DNA from: Anaspis maculata
Lineage: Eukaryota; Arthropoda; Insecta; Coleoptera; Scraptiidae
Assembly: GCA_949128115.1 (NCBI GenBank)
Contig: OX421964.1
Coordinates: 19,554,892-19,618,891 of the forward strand
DNA length: 64,000 bases
Direction: 5' to 3'
Below are positions 37,401 through 46,845 of the stretch, one piece after another. Below the pieces are notes generated by a model. It was not told the DNA's origin and did no database searches. It saw only the letters and a list, made by a program, of their open reading frames with translations. A program made the translations under genes and the position numbers. Each line of letters begins with the position of its first letter. The first letter of the stretch is position 1.

Positions 37401-40400
37401 TCCGTAACAGGAACGAATTTCGTCTGAAAGAATTTCCCGAGGAATTTCCCGGAACGAATTCCACTGCAATGAGCTTCCATCGGAAATGATTTCTCCTTGA
37501 GAGAACAGTATCTCAAAACACAATATCGAATTTCCTCCTTCGTTTAGGACGTGACCGGACAATTTATCTTGCGGACACTTCATCGCAAATTTTCTCTTTG
37601 CCTTAGCTTTAGTGAGTTCCTTTATGTTTTCTCGTTGGTTCTCGAACTTCAGTGAGCCCCCTTATGCCTAATTGTATTATTCAAAGCCCTACTGTGCACC
37701 TTGGTTTCTTTATGTCTTCGAAGCTCTGCTTAGTTCTCGTGCAATATTCCGTTATTCTGCTAGTACACCGAGTTTTAGGAGCACCAGCACTAGTAATCCT
37801 CTTGTAGTTTCATGTGATATTCGGCCTCTATGGAGCCCCTCCTCATCTTCTCTAGTGTAATTTTTGAGCCCTGAATGAGCCTTCTTGTGTTTTTCGTAGC
37901 TTTCAGACTTCCAGTAAGGCCCCTTTTGCAGTCTTCTGTTGTCAAGAGCTCCATTGGGTCCCCCTACTTTGTCTATAATGTCCAGAGGATGGTAATCACC
38001 CTTCAGCCATCATATCATTCGGATTCAAAGCCGGTCTGAAACTCCTCCTTCCTCTCGGGTGGTCTTAGGTAAGCCTCCCGAGTCCCAAGTATAACAAACC
38101 TTCAGCCGGCGGTGCGGCAATGTGTAGAGGAAAACCGGCAGCGTGGTCGGGAGGCTGACGAAGTCAGGAACGTACCGGGGCAGGGAGCGTGGATATATCG
38201 GACATCTGCACCTGCAATTCGGGAACGAAAGACGGAATTTAGGTCAACCGTGCGCTTGTGGGTCCCAGTGCTTTGATGGACCGGCCTCAAACATCCAGGC
38301 ACCACATTGTGGCTCGGTGAGTCCGGCTGGTCTGAGAGAGCGGTATAATGGGGCCAATAATGAGGCCTACGTTCCAGATGAAACTATGTTCCATCAACTC
38401 TCCAAATGAAATCCAGGATCCAGACTTCTGGGGAAATTCCTTCCAGGGGAAATCACTTCCAGAAAATATTTCCGGGGTAATTTGTTTCCGGATTATGTTG
38501 TAAAAACGATCGTTCCGATAGCTAATTCAAAATCCACATTCATCGGCCATCAGCATTCAGCACCCCTTGTCAAGAACACAACAAACTGGCGACGAGAAAC
38601 GGAACACGGAAGCACGTGCCTTGTGAGAGATTTTACAAATCATTACATTTTAGCTCAGTGACGAGGAAAACATAACCTCAAGAATTTTAAACGCGTGGAA
38701 TTCGTAAGGTACGAAAAGACAAGCAAGTTCACTCGAAACCAAGGAGATTCGGGGTCTGGTTTTCCAATCTGGACAGCATGACTGAAGATCAGGTGAAATC
38801 CTGTTTGACGTACCAGAGTACAACATCTACCACACACCGAGATCCGATTTGGAGCTCAAAGATGCCCAACGCGCCCTTTTAGGTACTTGATGTGGACCAC
38901 TCTAGACTCTTTTCGGGCTGAAAGTGTAAATACATCTTCATCTGCGTCGATGGATATCCACGTTTTCTGTTTATAGAGGTGGTCAATTCAACATCGTTCA
39001 AGTCCTTGAGACCGATCTTGCTGAGAATATTCACCAGTTTTGGCTTTCCTGAAACGCTGAAATCTGACAACGGCCCACCCTTCAATGGAAATGACCGAGG
39101 AAATGACCTATCAAGATCCCTCGACGGATTCTCAATCAAGCACGTAAAAACTACACCATACTGGCCAGAAGCCAATGGTATGGCAGAGAGATTCGTGAAA
39201 ATCATCAAGAGATCTTTGATTTGCAACAGAATCGAATATCGGCCAACTTCGACACCCACATCCAGGATTTTTACTGAGCCATCGGAGCTCTCCACACTCA
39301 ACAGCTGGAAAATTACCATTCGCATTAGTATTTATTCGACATGTGAATGACTTCCTACCGGTACTTTATCCGGAAGAGAACAGCAGATCCGGTGACGCGA
39401 GAAGGAGGGATGAAGAGATGAAAAAGAATCAAATACATAACGCTGACTTGAAAAGCAAGACACAAGATAACGATTCCGAGATTGGACTTTGCAAACATCA
39501 AAAGACAAGCAGCCTGATACCAGCTTTCGATCCTTAACATTTCAGGATCGTTGCTATATGTATCAGGGATAAAAATTACTGCAACGAGAGAAGACAGAAC
39601 GGTGGAAAGAGACGTTTCGGGGAAATTCGTTCCTGGATTTTGTTGTTGAAACTATCGTTCCGCTAGCTAATTCAAAATCCACATTCATCGGCCATCAGAT
39701 TTTAAGATCCTTTGTCAAGAACACAACAGCTACAAGTTCAAATCTGCCTGCTTTTGGCCGTACCGCACCTCTAGAATGTGCCCAAAGTGATTCTTGCGGA
39801 TACTCTTGTCAGTTACGCTCACGACAGCTCCAGTAACTTCTTCCATTAGGTATTCAACGACTCTCATTCGCTTAACATCTGTATGGTGTGCTTTTCTTTT
39901 GACAGTTGTTTCTACATCACCTACTTAATTGACAGATGGGTGACTCGCATGACTCCTTAATTTTCACTTGTTTCGGTCTCCGTTTCTGTGGCGCTCTCAC
40001 AGGGTTCCTCGACGTGTTCAACATGTTGCTTGAATTCAATTGCTTCCCCATGTTATGCTTCTTTATATTGGCAAGCCTTGCTGGTGTGCCCTTTTCGATG
40101 GCATCGCTAGCATTTCCACTTCCTAGCTGGACATTTTTCTCATCCTCCAAGTCATTTCTGGCACAATTCGGACATTTTGTGTCGCCGCCCTTCCCATCTT
40201 TTTCATGTTTGTCTTTGCGACTGTGACGCCACTTTGTTGGTTTCACTGCATTTATACTGGATAAAACACCTTATCTGCCAGCTTTAAACCTTATGCAGTC
40301 CTCAGATTATCCTCGAACAACAGCTTTTTCTTATAGGCACCAATTTAACTCCACATACGAATTCATTTTGAAACATATCGTCCAAAAATCGTTCGTATAT

Positions 40401-43400
40401 AATCATATGATTACGACAGTCAGACATTAGTTTAGTTGAGTTTATTTATACTCTACAATGACCTTAGTCTAAGGTGTTTTATAATATTCGAGTGTCTATG
40501 ATAATACAGGAATTTTGTAACCAATTTTTCATATGTATACAACGTTAATACTCTTCGCAAACATCACCTTGCTCGATGGCGTCTTTGATACTGTCAGCTA
40601 CTACATCCTTTGATCAACTTCAACCAAGACTTCAACTGATCAGACCACATCTACCATCTACTGATATTAGAGTATCGTTACCTGCAGATCTTAAGCAATC
40701 CAATCCACAAATATTTGTGTACCCTGTTAGACATTATTGTACCTAGGTACCTATTATGTAGTACCTATGTAGGCTTTTTTATTGGCGGATATTATGTATG
40801 ATATAGAGATAACTCTGGTGTATAAGCACCTTATACCTCTACTTATTAATTAGTAATATCATTTTTTATGTACAACAGCCCTGAATATGTCGGCGGACGT
40901 CGCTGGAGCGACTTTCATGGCCGCCGCGACGTCTGCACCGGAGCTCTTCGTCAACGTGATTGGCACGTTCATCACGGAGGGCGACATTGGGGTCGGCACG
41001 ATCGTCGGATCGGCTGTCTTCAACATCCTGGCCGTCGCCGCGTGTTGCGGCATCGGAGCTGGAATGGTGAACACTTTTTACTTTTTCTTGCTCTTCCCTC
41101 GCTTTTGGTAACAGTGCTCAAATTTAAATTGAGCGCGCTGGAGTGTACATCTTATTGGTCCTCAATGACAGCGTCTACTGTCAAGGGATCCTGCTGTTGA
41201 TGACGACCAATGAGGACGCTGTCTAAAGCGCCAAATTGAAACTCGTGCCTAGAGCTACATGGAAATACCAATGATAAATGGTACGTGGTAGACCAAGATT
41301 GAATCAAGCTCAACGTTGTGCGTACAAGACCCAAATAATGAGAGTTGTTATGGCTTCAACTCTTGAATTTGGTTCAAACTTGGTTCACGTGATCCAAATC
41401 TTCATGAAGCCTACTTTTCCTTATAGTCTTCAGTTACTCATTCGGGTTCAAATTCAAACTTGATTTTGTTGTTATCATTTAATTGTTGCTACTATTGTAG
41501 TTTGTTTGTTCAATAATTATAATTTCGAAGTTGAACTTTTATCTGAGGATCTGAACCTTTTTAGTATTAGATGTTATCTCGGATGTTATCAAGACCACAA
41601 TTTGTCTAAAAAAGAATGTTCAATAACTGTTTCCTATAGTGTGGAGTTGAGGTGGTGCCGTTGGATTGGTGGCCGCTCACAAGAGATTGCCTAGCTTATG
41701 GCATTACAGTTTCAATCCTTATCTGCATCATCCACGACGAAAGAGTCGAGTGGTACGAAGCCTTGATCCTCGTCTTACTCTACACCGTCTACATCCTCAC
41801 CATGTATTTCGACAAATCCATCCAAAGATGTGCCAGAGGTAAACTAAATGCACACGACCCACAAAACAAGACACAGCACCAATACATATTTTTGCACCAC
41901 CATTTCAGGTGGCGTCAAACAAGCACAAAAGCACTCTAGAAGATCGAGCGAATCGCGCAACAAATCCAGACAAATGTCTTTGGGTAAGCACCAAACGAGG
42001 CACCAAACCGATCTACCGGTTTACACTCTCTTCTTTCACTTTATTTGTCCAAAAAAGCATATACAGGGTGATTTTTTGAAAAGTTTCCACCCCTTGTTTC
42101 TCGCCGCCAAAATGTTTCACAGAAAAACGCCGAAACAGGTCAATTTTTGTTTCGAGGGGGTCATCTAGAGCACATATCACCAAATTTTTATCTTGAACCC
42201 CTTCGCCCCCGCCCCACCCTGCTTTAAAATTTCAAATAGCATGACCTACTTTGTGATACATCAAATTGAAGGCAATAAAATTTTCTTCCCGTTAAACATA
42301 TTTCAAATTTTTTTAAACCACCCCTCAACCCTTCTGAAAATCCTCTTTTCGTTAATGGAAGGACAATGTTCCCCCTATAAACTCTTGATTCCTGAGAAAT
42401 AGACTTCCCAGCAAAAACAGGTCGATTCTTATTTCAATGGGGTCATCTTAGACACGAGTGGCCAAACTTTTATCTTCAACCCCTTCGCCCCCACCCTACC
42501 CTACTTTAAAGGGGTGGTTTAAAAAAAATAGAAATATGTTTGACGGAAAGAGTTTTATCGCCTTCAATTTCATGTATCACAAGATAGATAATGCTATTCG
42601 AAATTTCAAAGTAAGGTAGGGTGAGGGCGAAGGGGTTGAAGATAAAAATTTGGCCACTCGTGTCTAAGATGACCCCATTGAAATAAGAATCGACCTGTTT
42701 TTGCTGGGAAGTCTATTTCTCAGGAATCAAGAGTTTATAGGGGGAACATTGTCCTTCCATTAACGAAAAGAGGATTTTCAGAAGGGTTGAGGGGTGGTTT
42801 AAAAAAATTTGAAATATGTTTAACGGAAAGAAAATTTTATTGCCTTCAATTTGATGTATCACAAAGTAGGTCATGCTATTTGAAATTTTAAAGCAGGGTG
42901 GGGCGGGGGCGAAGGGGTTCAAGATAAAAATTTGGTGATATGTGCTCTAGACGACCCCCTCGAAACAAAAATTGACCTGTTTCGGCGTTTTCCTGTAAAA
43001 CATTTTGGCGGCGAGAAACAAGGGGTGGAAACTTTTCAAAAAATCACCCTGTATGTACCCTAATGCAAAAAAAAACCATACGTTGCAGAAGCGGCAGAAG
43101 CCTTCATACCTTCGAAAGGTGGCGACATCAAGTCCAAGGAGGCGGCGGCCAAGGAGTTGGAGATGGAGCTGAAGAAGGAGCTGGAAAGGGAGCTGGAAAA
43201 GGGCGTGACGCAGATCAAGGACGACGACGACACAAACGACAACCACAAGACGGTCGAGGTGTCGCCGCATCTGAACGGTTCGATCAAGGTCGGTTCGCCG
43301 GAGGACATAATCGAAGTGGACGAAATCAAGAGTAAAACGGACACCACTGGTGACGGTGGTGGTGGTCCTCCTCCTCTAACGTTTCAAACGCCAGAAGAAG

Positions 43401-44860
43401 ACCGGCACAATTTGTGGAAGTGGCCAGCGGGTCGCTCCAAATTCACGCAGGTAAACCAACACTGCCCTGTCGAAAATTCAACACTTTCCAAACTGTTCGT
43501 GATTTTGAAAACAAAACTCATTTTAGTGGAAATGCCGCTTTGAGATGCATTCGATTTGTATTTTTAGACCACTTGGCTGCTAACATGGCCCATACATTTG
43601 GTGTTCCTGTTCACGATTCCGGACTGCGAGAAGCCGAGGTTCAAGAAATGGTTCCCGTTGACTTTTATCATGTGCATCGTATGGATCGGGTCGTTGTCGT
43701 ACGTCGTAGCTTGGATGATTACGATTATTGGTAATGACCTCTATATTCTTTTATACAAACTGGAATCTCCTCACATGGGCTTTTTTTCTAATGACCGCGA
43801 TGTTTTAGGTGATACGCTGAAGATTCCTGATTCGGTGATGGGAATAACGTTTTTGGCCGCGGGTACCAGCATTCCAGAAGCCGTTTCAAGCGTCATAGTA
43901 GCCAAGCAAGGTAATGTTTACAACGAGGGGTAAACCACTGACGGAATTTTTGTACATCGATTTCCAATGATTTTCAAAGATTTCCAAATATTTCCAATAA
44001 TTTCCAATGTTTTCCAAATGATTTCCAAATGATTTCCATGAAAGTGCCCACCAGATTCCCAAGGTGGTTTACGTCTCGGTTTACAAATACTTTATTGAAG
44101 GTTTTATTTATTGGACTATACAAGCACAGAATGGACGTCAGCAGAAAATATGCGATTTGAAGAACAAGCATCAAAATGACGATAGTATTTGAACAAAATA
44201 TCTTGCTTCACAGGGCATGGTTCCATGGGGATCAGCAATTCGATTGGTTCCAACACGTTCGACATCTTGCTCTGCCTCGGCTTGCCATGGTTCATCAAAG
44301 CAACATTCCTGCCGACCATAGCTGGAAAGCATTGGGTACGTGTCACAGTCCAGAACTGTGAAAAATAATTCACCTGAGCAAGGTCCTGAATAAAGCCACT
44401 GACCTTCAGTCTGAACTTAACCTTGCACTGGTAAACTGAACTTATAACGAATAAATTTCCAAACCAGTATTAAGCATTTGGGATGTGCTTGACACTTTTT
44501 GAAGTCAAGACTCGAGATCAGAGTCTCCTTAAGTCAAAATCCTTGGTATTGGCAAATTAACAACGGTCTTGGTTTCGAACAAGTCGAAGCCTGGTCTCGT
44601 GAAACATGTAAAAGCTATGTAGAACTAGTTCGATCTATATCTTTCAGGTTGGCATCAACTCGGCCGGAATCGAGTACAGCGCCATCTCGCTGCTATCCTC
44701 GTTGCTGTTACTTTACGTCGTGTTCGCCGTGAACAAGTTCCAACTGGATAGGAGGGTCGGCCGCATCTGCTTGCTGATGTACGCCGTCTTCCTTATCCTG
44801 GCCAGTCTGATAGAGCTGAACGCCTTCTTCAGAGTGAACTTACCGACTTGCGGACGGTGA
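34293..44860 (+). CDS. NCKX: Na+/Ca2+-K+ exchanger (SLC24/NCKX family), exons 2-10
   Basis: Antiporter of the plasma or an internal membrane that moves Ca2+ (with K+) against Na+. Coding exons: 34293-34466, 40879-41066, 41640-41838, 41909-41983, 43089-43450, 43568-43730, 43809-43910, 44214-44335, 44648-44860. All have AG/GT borders and joined phases, and end in TGA. What I see: the extracellular NCTPPAI and FPRDFF segment, a first hydrophobic span, alpha-1 repeat ([18 protein letters not shown] ... [11 protein letters not shown]), further membrane spans, a charged cytosolic loop (exons 5-6, with an acidic DDDDTND run), then alpha-2 ([14 protein letters not shown] ... [16 protein letters not shown]) and C-terminal spans ending PTCGR. 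Both alpha repeats and the two-half layout are diagnostic of the family. With the candidate first exon at 27,660 the protein is 552 residues, within the family's usual size. The orthology group within SLC24 (NCKX3/4/5-like or an insect-specific branch) is not settled by eye. Confidence 0.95.
34467..35189. other. NCKX intron 2, left part
   Basis: AT-rich with clusters of GTACCTACCTA words near 34,705-34,760; no feature supported. Confidence 0.5.
35190..36568. mobile_element. 1.38-kb parent-type copy of the GGCTGGTTTATATTGG MITE, with transposase-like and LINE-like debris
   Basis: Ends match the 236-bp MITE at 24,909-25,144. On the plus strand at 35,500-35,830 an ORF with [17 protein letters not shown] resembles the N-terminal region of PIF/Harbinger transposases; it then breaks off. 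From about 36,335 to 35,830 on the minus strand runs the C-terminal part of a non-LTR polyprotein ([39 protein letters not shown]), frameshifted. The whole thing is thus a Harbinger-like element that swallowed part of a retrotransposon, or the reverse. Superfamily call is an inference from one short motif. Confidence 0.75.
36830..37250 (-). pseudogene. Ty3/Gypsy reverse transcriptase fragment
   Basis: Minus-strand reading near 37,230-37,140 gives [15 protein letters not shown] (YIDD active-site box). Farther on, broken text resembles the connection to RNase H ([17 protein letters not shown] phrases in changing frames). Stops and frameshifts throughout. Confidence 0.7.
37383..37520 (+). repeat. 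Gypsy LTR-like fragment
   Basis: TGTTGTTGAAACGATCGTTC at 37383 matches the start of the short direct repeats at 38,496 and 39,641, then diverges into text rich in GAATTTCCCGG. Confidence 0.55.
37521..38469. other. NCKX intron 2, unrecognised part with a GC-rich block
   Basis: 38,040-38,400 is GC-rich and open in more than one frame, but no family motif is visible. It may be internal sequence of the neighbouring LTR element. Confidence 0.3.
38470..39728 (+). mobile_element. Internally deleted Gypsy element flanked by short direct repeats
   Basis: Direct repeats 38,496-38,583 and 39,641-39,728 (each 88 bases, TGTTGT... to ...ACACAACA) share CTAATTCAAAATCCACATTC and ATCGGCCATCAG; weaker similarity extends about 25 bases left. 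After the first, AACTGGCGACGAG resembles a primer-binding-site region. Between them lies only an integrase fragment. TG...CA borders fit LTRs, but 88-115 bases is short, so these may be partial LTRs. Confidence 0.7.
38750..39540 (+). pseudogene. Ty3/Gypsy integrase fragment
   Basis: Plus-strand reading shows an integrase zinc-region trace ([10 protein letters not shown]), the core ([46 protein letters not shown]) and the post-core tail ([16 protein letters not shown]). Stops near 38,880 and frame changes near 39,100-39,330 make it non-functional. Confidence 0.85.
39729..40878. other. NCKX intron 2, right part
   Basis: A 109-codon ORF on the minus strand (39,917-40,246), with a CPNC..C cluster and many Lys/Arg, may be remains of the same retroelement; I do not recognise it. 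Nothing else seen. Confidence 0.35.
40879..41066 (+). CDS. NCKX: NCKX exon 3 (alpha-1 repeat)
   Basis: Acceptor TGTACAACAG, donor GGAATG/GTGAAC. It encodes [27 protein letters not shown] and [13 protein letters not shown], the first ion-binding alpha repeat with its conserved Glu in SAPE. Base composition is clearly more GC-rich than the flanking intron. Confidence 0.96.
41115..41243. mobile_element. 130-bp imperfect palindrome in NCKX intron 3
   Basis: TTATTGGTCCTCAATGACAG at about 41,153 is answered by GACGACCAATGAGGACGCTG at 41,200; outer arms share AAATT and GCGC words. Possible old MITE. Confidence 0.55.
41244..41639. other. NCKX intron 3, right part
   Basis: No feature seen. Confidence 0.5.
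41640..41838 (+). CDS. NCKX: NCKX exon 4
   Basis: Acceptor TTTCCTATAG, donor CAGAG/GTAAAC. It encodes the [14 protein letters not shown] segment and two hydrophobic spans ([24 protein letters not shown] region) before a basic exit (IQRCAR). Phase 0 in, phase 1 out. Confidence 0.93.
41909..41983 (+). CDS. NCKX: NCKX exon 5 (start of cytosolic loop)
   Basis: Short exon between CATTTCAG and a TTGG/GTAAGC donor. It encodes a Ser/Arg/Lys-rich stretch ([15 protein letters not shown]), typical of the large intracellular loop. Phases fit both neighbours. Confidence 0.85.
42062..43053. mobile_element. 992-bp young foldback element, family B, in NCKX intron 5
   Basis: Ends TACAGGGTGATTTTTTGAAA and mirror (to 43053). 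The arms are nearly identical: 42,193-42,402 and 42,713-42,922 give the same 69-residue conceptual peptide on opposite strands. Each arm also repeats its own middle section (ATCTTCAACCCCTTCGCCCC-type text) in tandem. It occupies almost the whole 1.1-kb intron. No genuine coding content. Confidence 0.93.
43089..43450 (+). CDS. NCKX: NCKX exon 6 (cytosolic loop)
   Basis: Acceptor ACGTTGCAG, donor ACGCAG/GTAAAC. It encodes the main cytosolic loop: a Lys/Glu-rich helix-like part ([15 protein letters not shown]), an acidic run (DDDDTND), a Gly/Pro stretch, then HNLWKWP leading to the next membrane span. Loop sequence is poorly conserved between species; the call rests on position and phase. Confidence 0.9.
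43568..43730 (+). CDS. NCKX: NCKX exon 7
   Basis: Acceptor GTATTTTTAG, donor TTATTG/GTAATG. It encodes [16 protein letters not shown] and a long hydrophobic span ending AWMITII, the start of the second half of the exchanger. Confidence 0.94.
43809..43910 (+). CDS. NCKX: NCKX exon 8 (alpha-2 repeat, first part)
   Basis: Acceptor ATGTTTTAG, donor GCAAG/GTAATG. It encodes [20 protein letters not shown] and SSVIVAKQ. Many vertebrate NCKX proteins have Asp where this has Glu in TSIPE. Confidence 0.95.
43960..44042 (+). repeat. Short degenerate tandem repeat
   Basis: About eight copies of a GATTTCCAAAT-type word within NCKX intron 8. Confidence 0.8.
44214..44335 (+). CDS. NCKX: NCKX exon 9 (alpha-2 repeat, second part)
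   Basis: Acceptor TGCTTCACAG, donor CATTGG/GTACGT. It encodes [20 protein letters not shown] and [10 protein letters not shown], completing the alpha-2 repeat with the conserved Asp of NTFD. Confidence 0.95.
44336..44647. other. NCKX intron 9
   Basis: No feature seen in this 312-base intron. Confidence 0.6.
44648..44860 (+). CDS. NCKX: NCKX exon 10 (last coding exon)
   Basis: Acceptor TATCTTTCAG. It encodes [15 protein letters not shown], two hydrophobic spans ([24 protein letters not shown]) and the C-terminus NLPTCGR, then TGA at 44858-44860. Confidence 0.95.
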   Translation, partial: VGINSAGIEYSAISLLSSLLLLYVVFAVNKFQLDRRVGRICLLMYAVFLILASLIELNAFFRVNLPTCGR

Positions 44861-45330
44861 ACAAAAACGGTGCTCGCCCGAATAGTGTCTAGTGCTTTAG
44901 GAGTGAATACTTTTTTCTCCATTCCTCTCTCTCTCACATACCCATGATACTAAAACTTTGATCCTTTTACCTCTACTAGTTTTTTTTGTGTACGTCTATT
45001 ACTAGAATAATTATTGCTGCGTGTATGTCTATTACTAGAATAATTATTGTTGAGTTGTCTCCTCTCTCGTTATTTTCAAGCTGAAAATTCTTCCAAGATC
45101 ATCCATCAATTTTAGCATTTAAGTTATTTTATTAATGACCATGTATGTACATAGACATGAAATATTTAACGTTTTAATAATTTTAACGGAGGCAAAGTTC
45201 TCCGAGCACATGTATTTTTTAAGCATCTGTTATTATTTTATAAATATGTACAGAGTCACATAGCATGGCCGTCGTAGGTTATTTTGTAGTACAAGTTGGC
45301 AGAAATAAATTATTCAAGTCCCAACAACTC
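44861..45330 (+). other. NCKX: NCKX 3' untranslated region
   Basis: Follows the TGA directly. It holds a duplicated phrase of about 30 bases (GTCTATTACTAGAATAATTA twice near 44,994 and 45,027), and a canonical AATAAA at 45304-45309 is the most likely polyadenylation signal. The transcript end is inferred, not seen. Confidence 0.6.
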
Positions 45331-45889
45331 TTGCCATTTCTCAACAGTTTCCTTACCATATTGTTGCCATCAATACCTGTATAACGTGATTGACAGAAAC
45401 GCCATTGCTAGATTTCCCTTTCGATTCGTGTCATATCGTAGTTATTTCTTTTTCTACCCTGACGCTGAGGTCAACAAAGCGGCTCACGTGTTTTTTTTTC
45501 AGGCAAACTTGTTAAACATCTTCATAACGTAATCTGGACACTTTATTTGAACTAAGAACGTCTAATTTAGTCGAAAACGATACCAAATTCCAAACTCTTT
45601 CATATTCATCCATGATCATTGAAAAATATAAATCTCCTTCAAAGGAAAAACCGATGCCTTCTCTCTAGCCCCCTCACATGATCTATATTGTTACATTAGG
45701 TATGTCAATTTCGTCATATAAGATCTCAGGAAGTGCCTTCGAGGAACATAGAAAATTTTGGTTCTTCACAATCTAAGATGACTCCTGAGGTCGCCTGCCA
45801 CATCAAACTCATCGACGCCATCTCTGGAATTGCCAACTTCAATCTCAAAAGTGTAAATCCAAAAGCTCTTTGCTTCATCACGAAATGAA
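45331..45889. other. Intergenic, nothing recognised
   Basis: Follows the NCKX 3' end; no feature supported. Confidence 0.4.
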
Positions 45890-46520
45890 TAGTTTAGGTA
45901 CTAATTCACCGGACTAGCATAGTTCGGTACGAACTTTCGGAAATATGACGTCAGTCCCAAAAATCGCCTAACCTCATGAACAACGTTATGAAGTCGCAAA
46001 AAACCACGAATCTGATCGTCTTCCTTTGTCCCGGCTGTACTGCGTCTGCTGATATCTCATGCCAAAAAATGTAACCTCGTGCACGCTGTAGAGACACTTC
46101 GATAGCTTCAGTGTAAGTTTAGACCGACGTAGGGCCGCGAAAACTTTTCTCAGTCTAGCATGGCAGTCCGCAATCTACCGCCGGACAGATTATATCGTCC
46201 ACGTAAATCATCGCGACATTATTCCTCAACGGTTTTAGTTCGTGACTTTCGAAAATTCAAAGGGGGACATCACATCAATTGTCTCGTCTCTTCACTTCAG
46301 CCGTAATAGAGTTTTACTTTGTGGCTCGGGATCTAGCTTCAGTAGTTGTAGATAGCCATGCATCGAAACAAGTGTAAAAAATAACTTACAGCCGCTCAGA
46401 TTCTCCAAATACTCCTCGGTGTTGGCCACTGGGAAGTTTCCTCGTAAGTTCTGTCTGCTAATTCAGCTTTCCGAAATTCACAACAAGACGTGGCTCACCC
46501 GCCTTCTTTGTGCAAATGAG
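45890..46520 (-). pseudogene. Ty3/Gypsy reverse transcriptase fragment
   Basis: On the minus strand, pieces in shifting frames follow RT order: an ENLSG-like stretch and a Gly-Tyr-Leu-Gln box (about 46,400-46,330), MIYVDDIIC (active site, about 46,215-46,190), VTFFGHEISADAVQPG (about 46,080-46,030) and VRRFLGLTSYFRKFVPNYA (about 45,970-45,910). Clearly a broken copy. Confidence 0.78.
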
Positions 46521-46648
46521 AATTGGAGAGGCGTAGGCGGATTGTACCTACATATATACGTCACGATACCGTGCTCTCTCCACTCCAAGGATGTTTCTCC
46601 TGTAATGAAATATTGAGATATTTTGTAATGCGTACTCGGAATACCAGC

Positions 46649-46845
46649 GCGACCTGTGGGCGGAGCCTAACTGCGCGAACTGAGTTCATCTAGTGGTGCA
46701 CCTAGATTTGCAGTGGGATTTTGGGTTCGCCTGTGACCTGGTAATGGTCCACCACTCCAGCTGACGGTGTTACTCCCCCTATTACAACACACGGACTCGT
46801 CCAAAACGATTTTTGTTTTTCTGTTCAGCCCCGCCCACAGGTCCC
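46649..46845. mobile_element. Approx. 200-bp MITE-like inverted repeat
   Basis: GCGACCTGTGGGCGGAGCC at the left is mirrored by CCCCGCCCACAGGTC at the right. Inner sequence is not self-complementary. Confidence 0.5.

Noticed and set aside
42193..42922. Two ORFs giving identical 69-residue peptides on opposite strands as a gene pair
   Set aside because: They are mirror images within one foldback element; identity comes from the palindrome.
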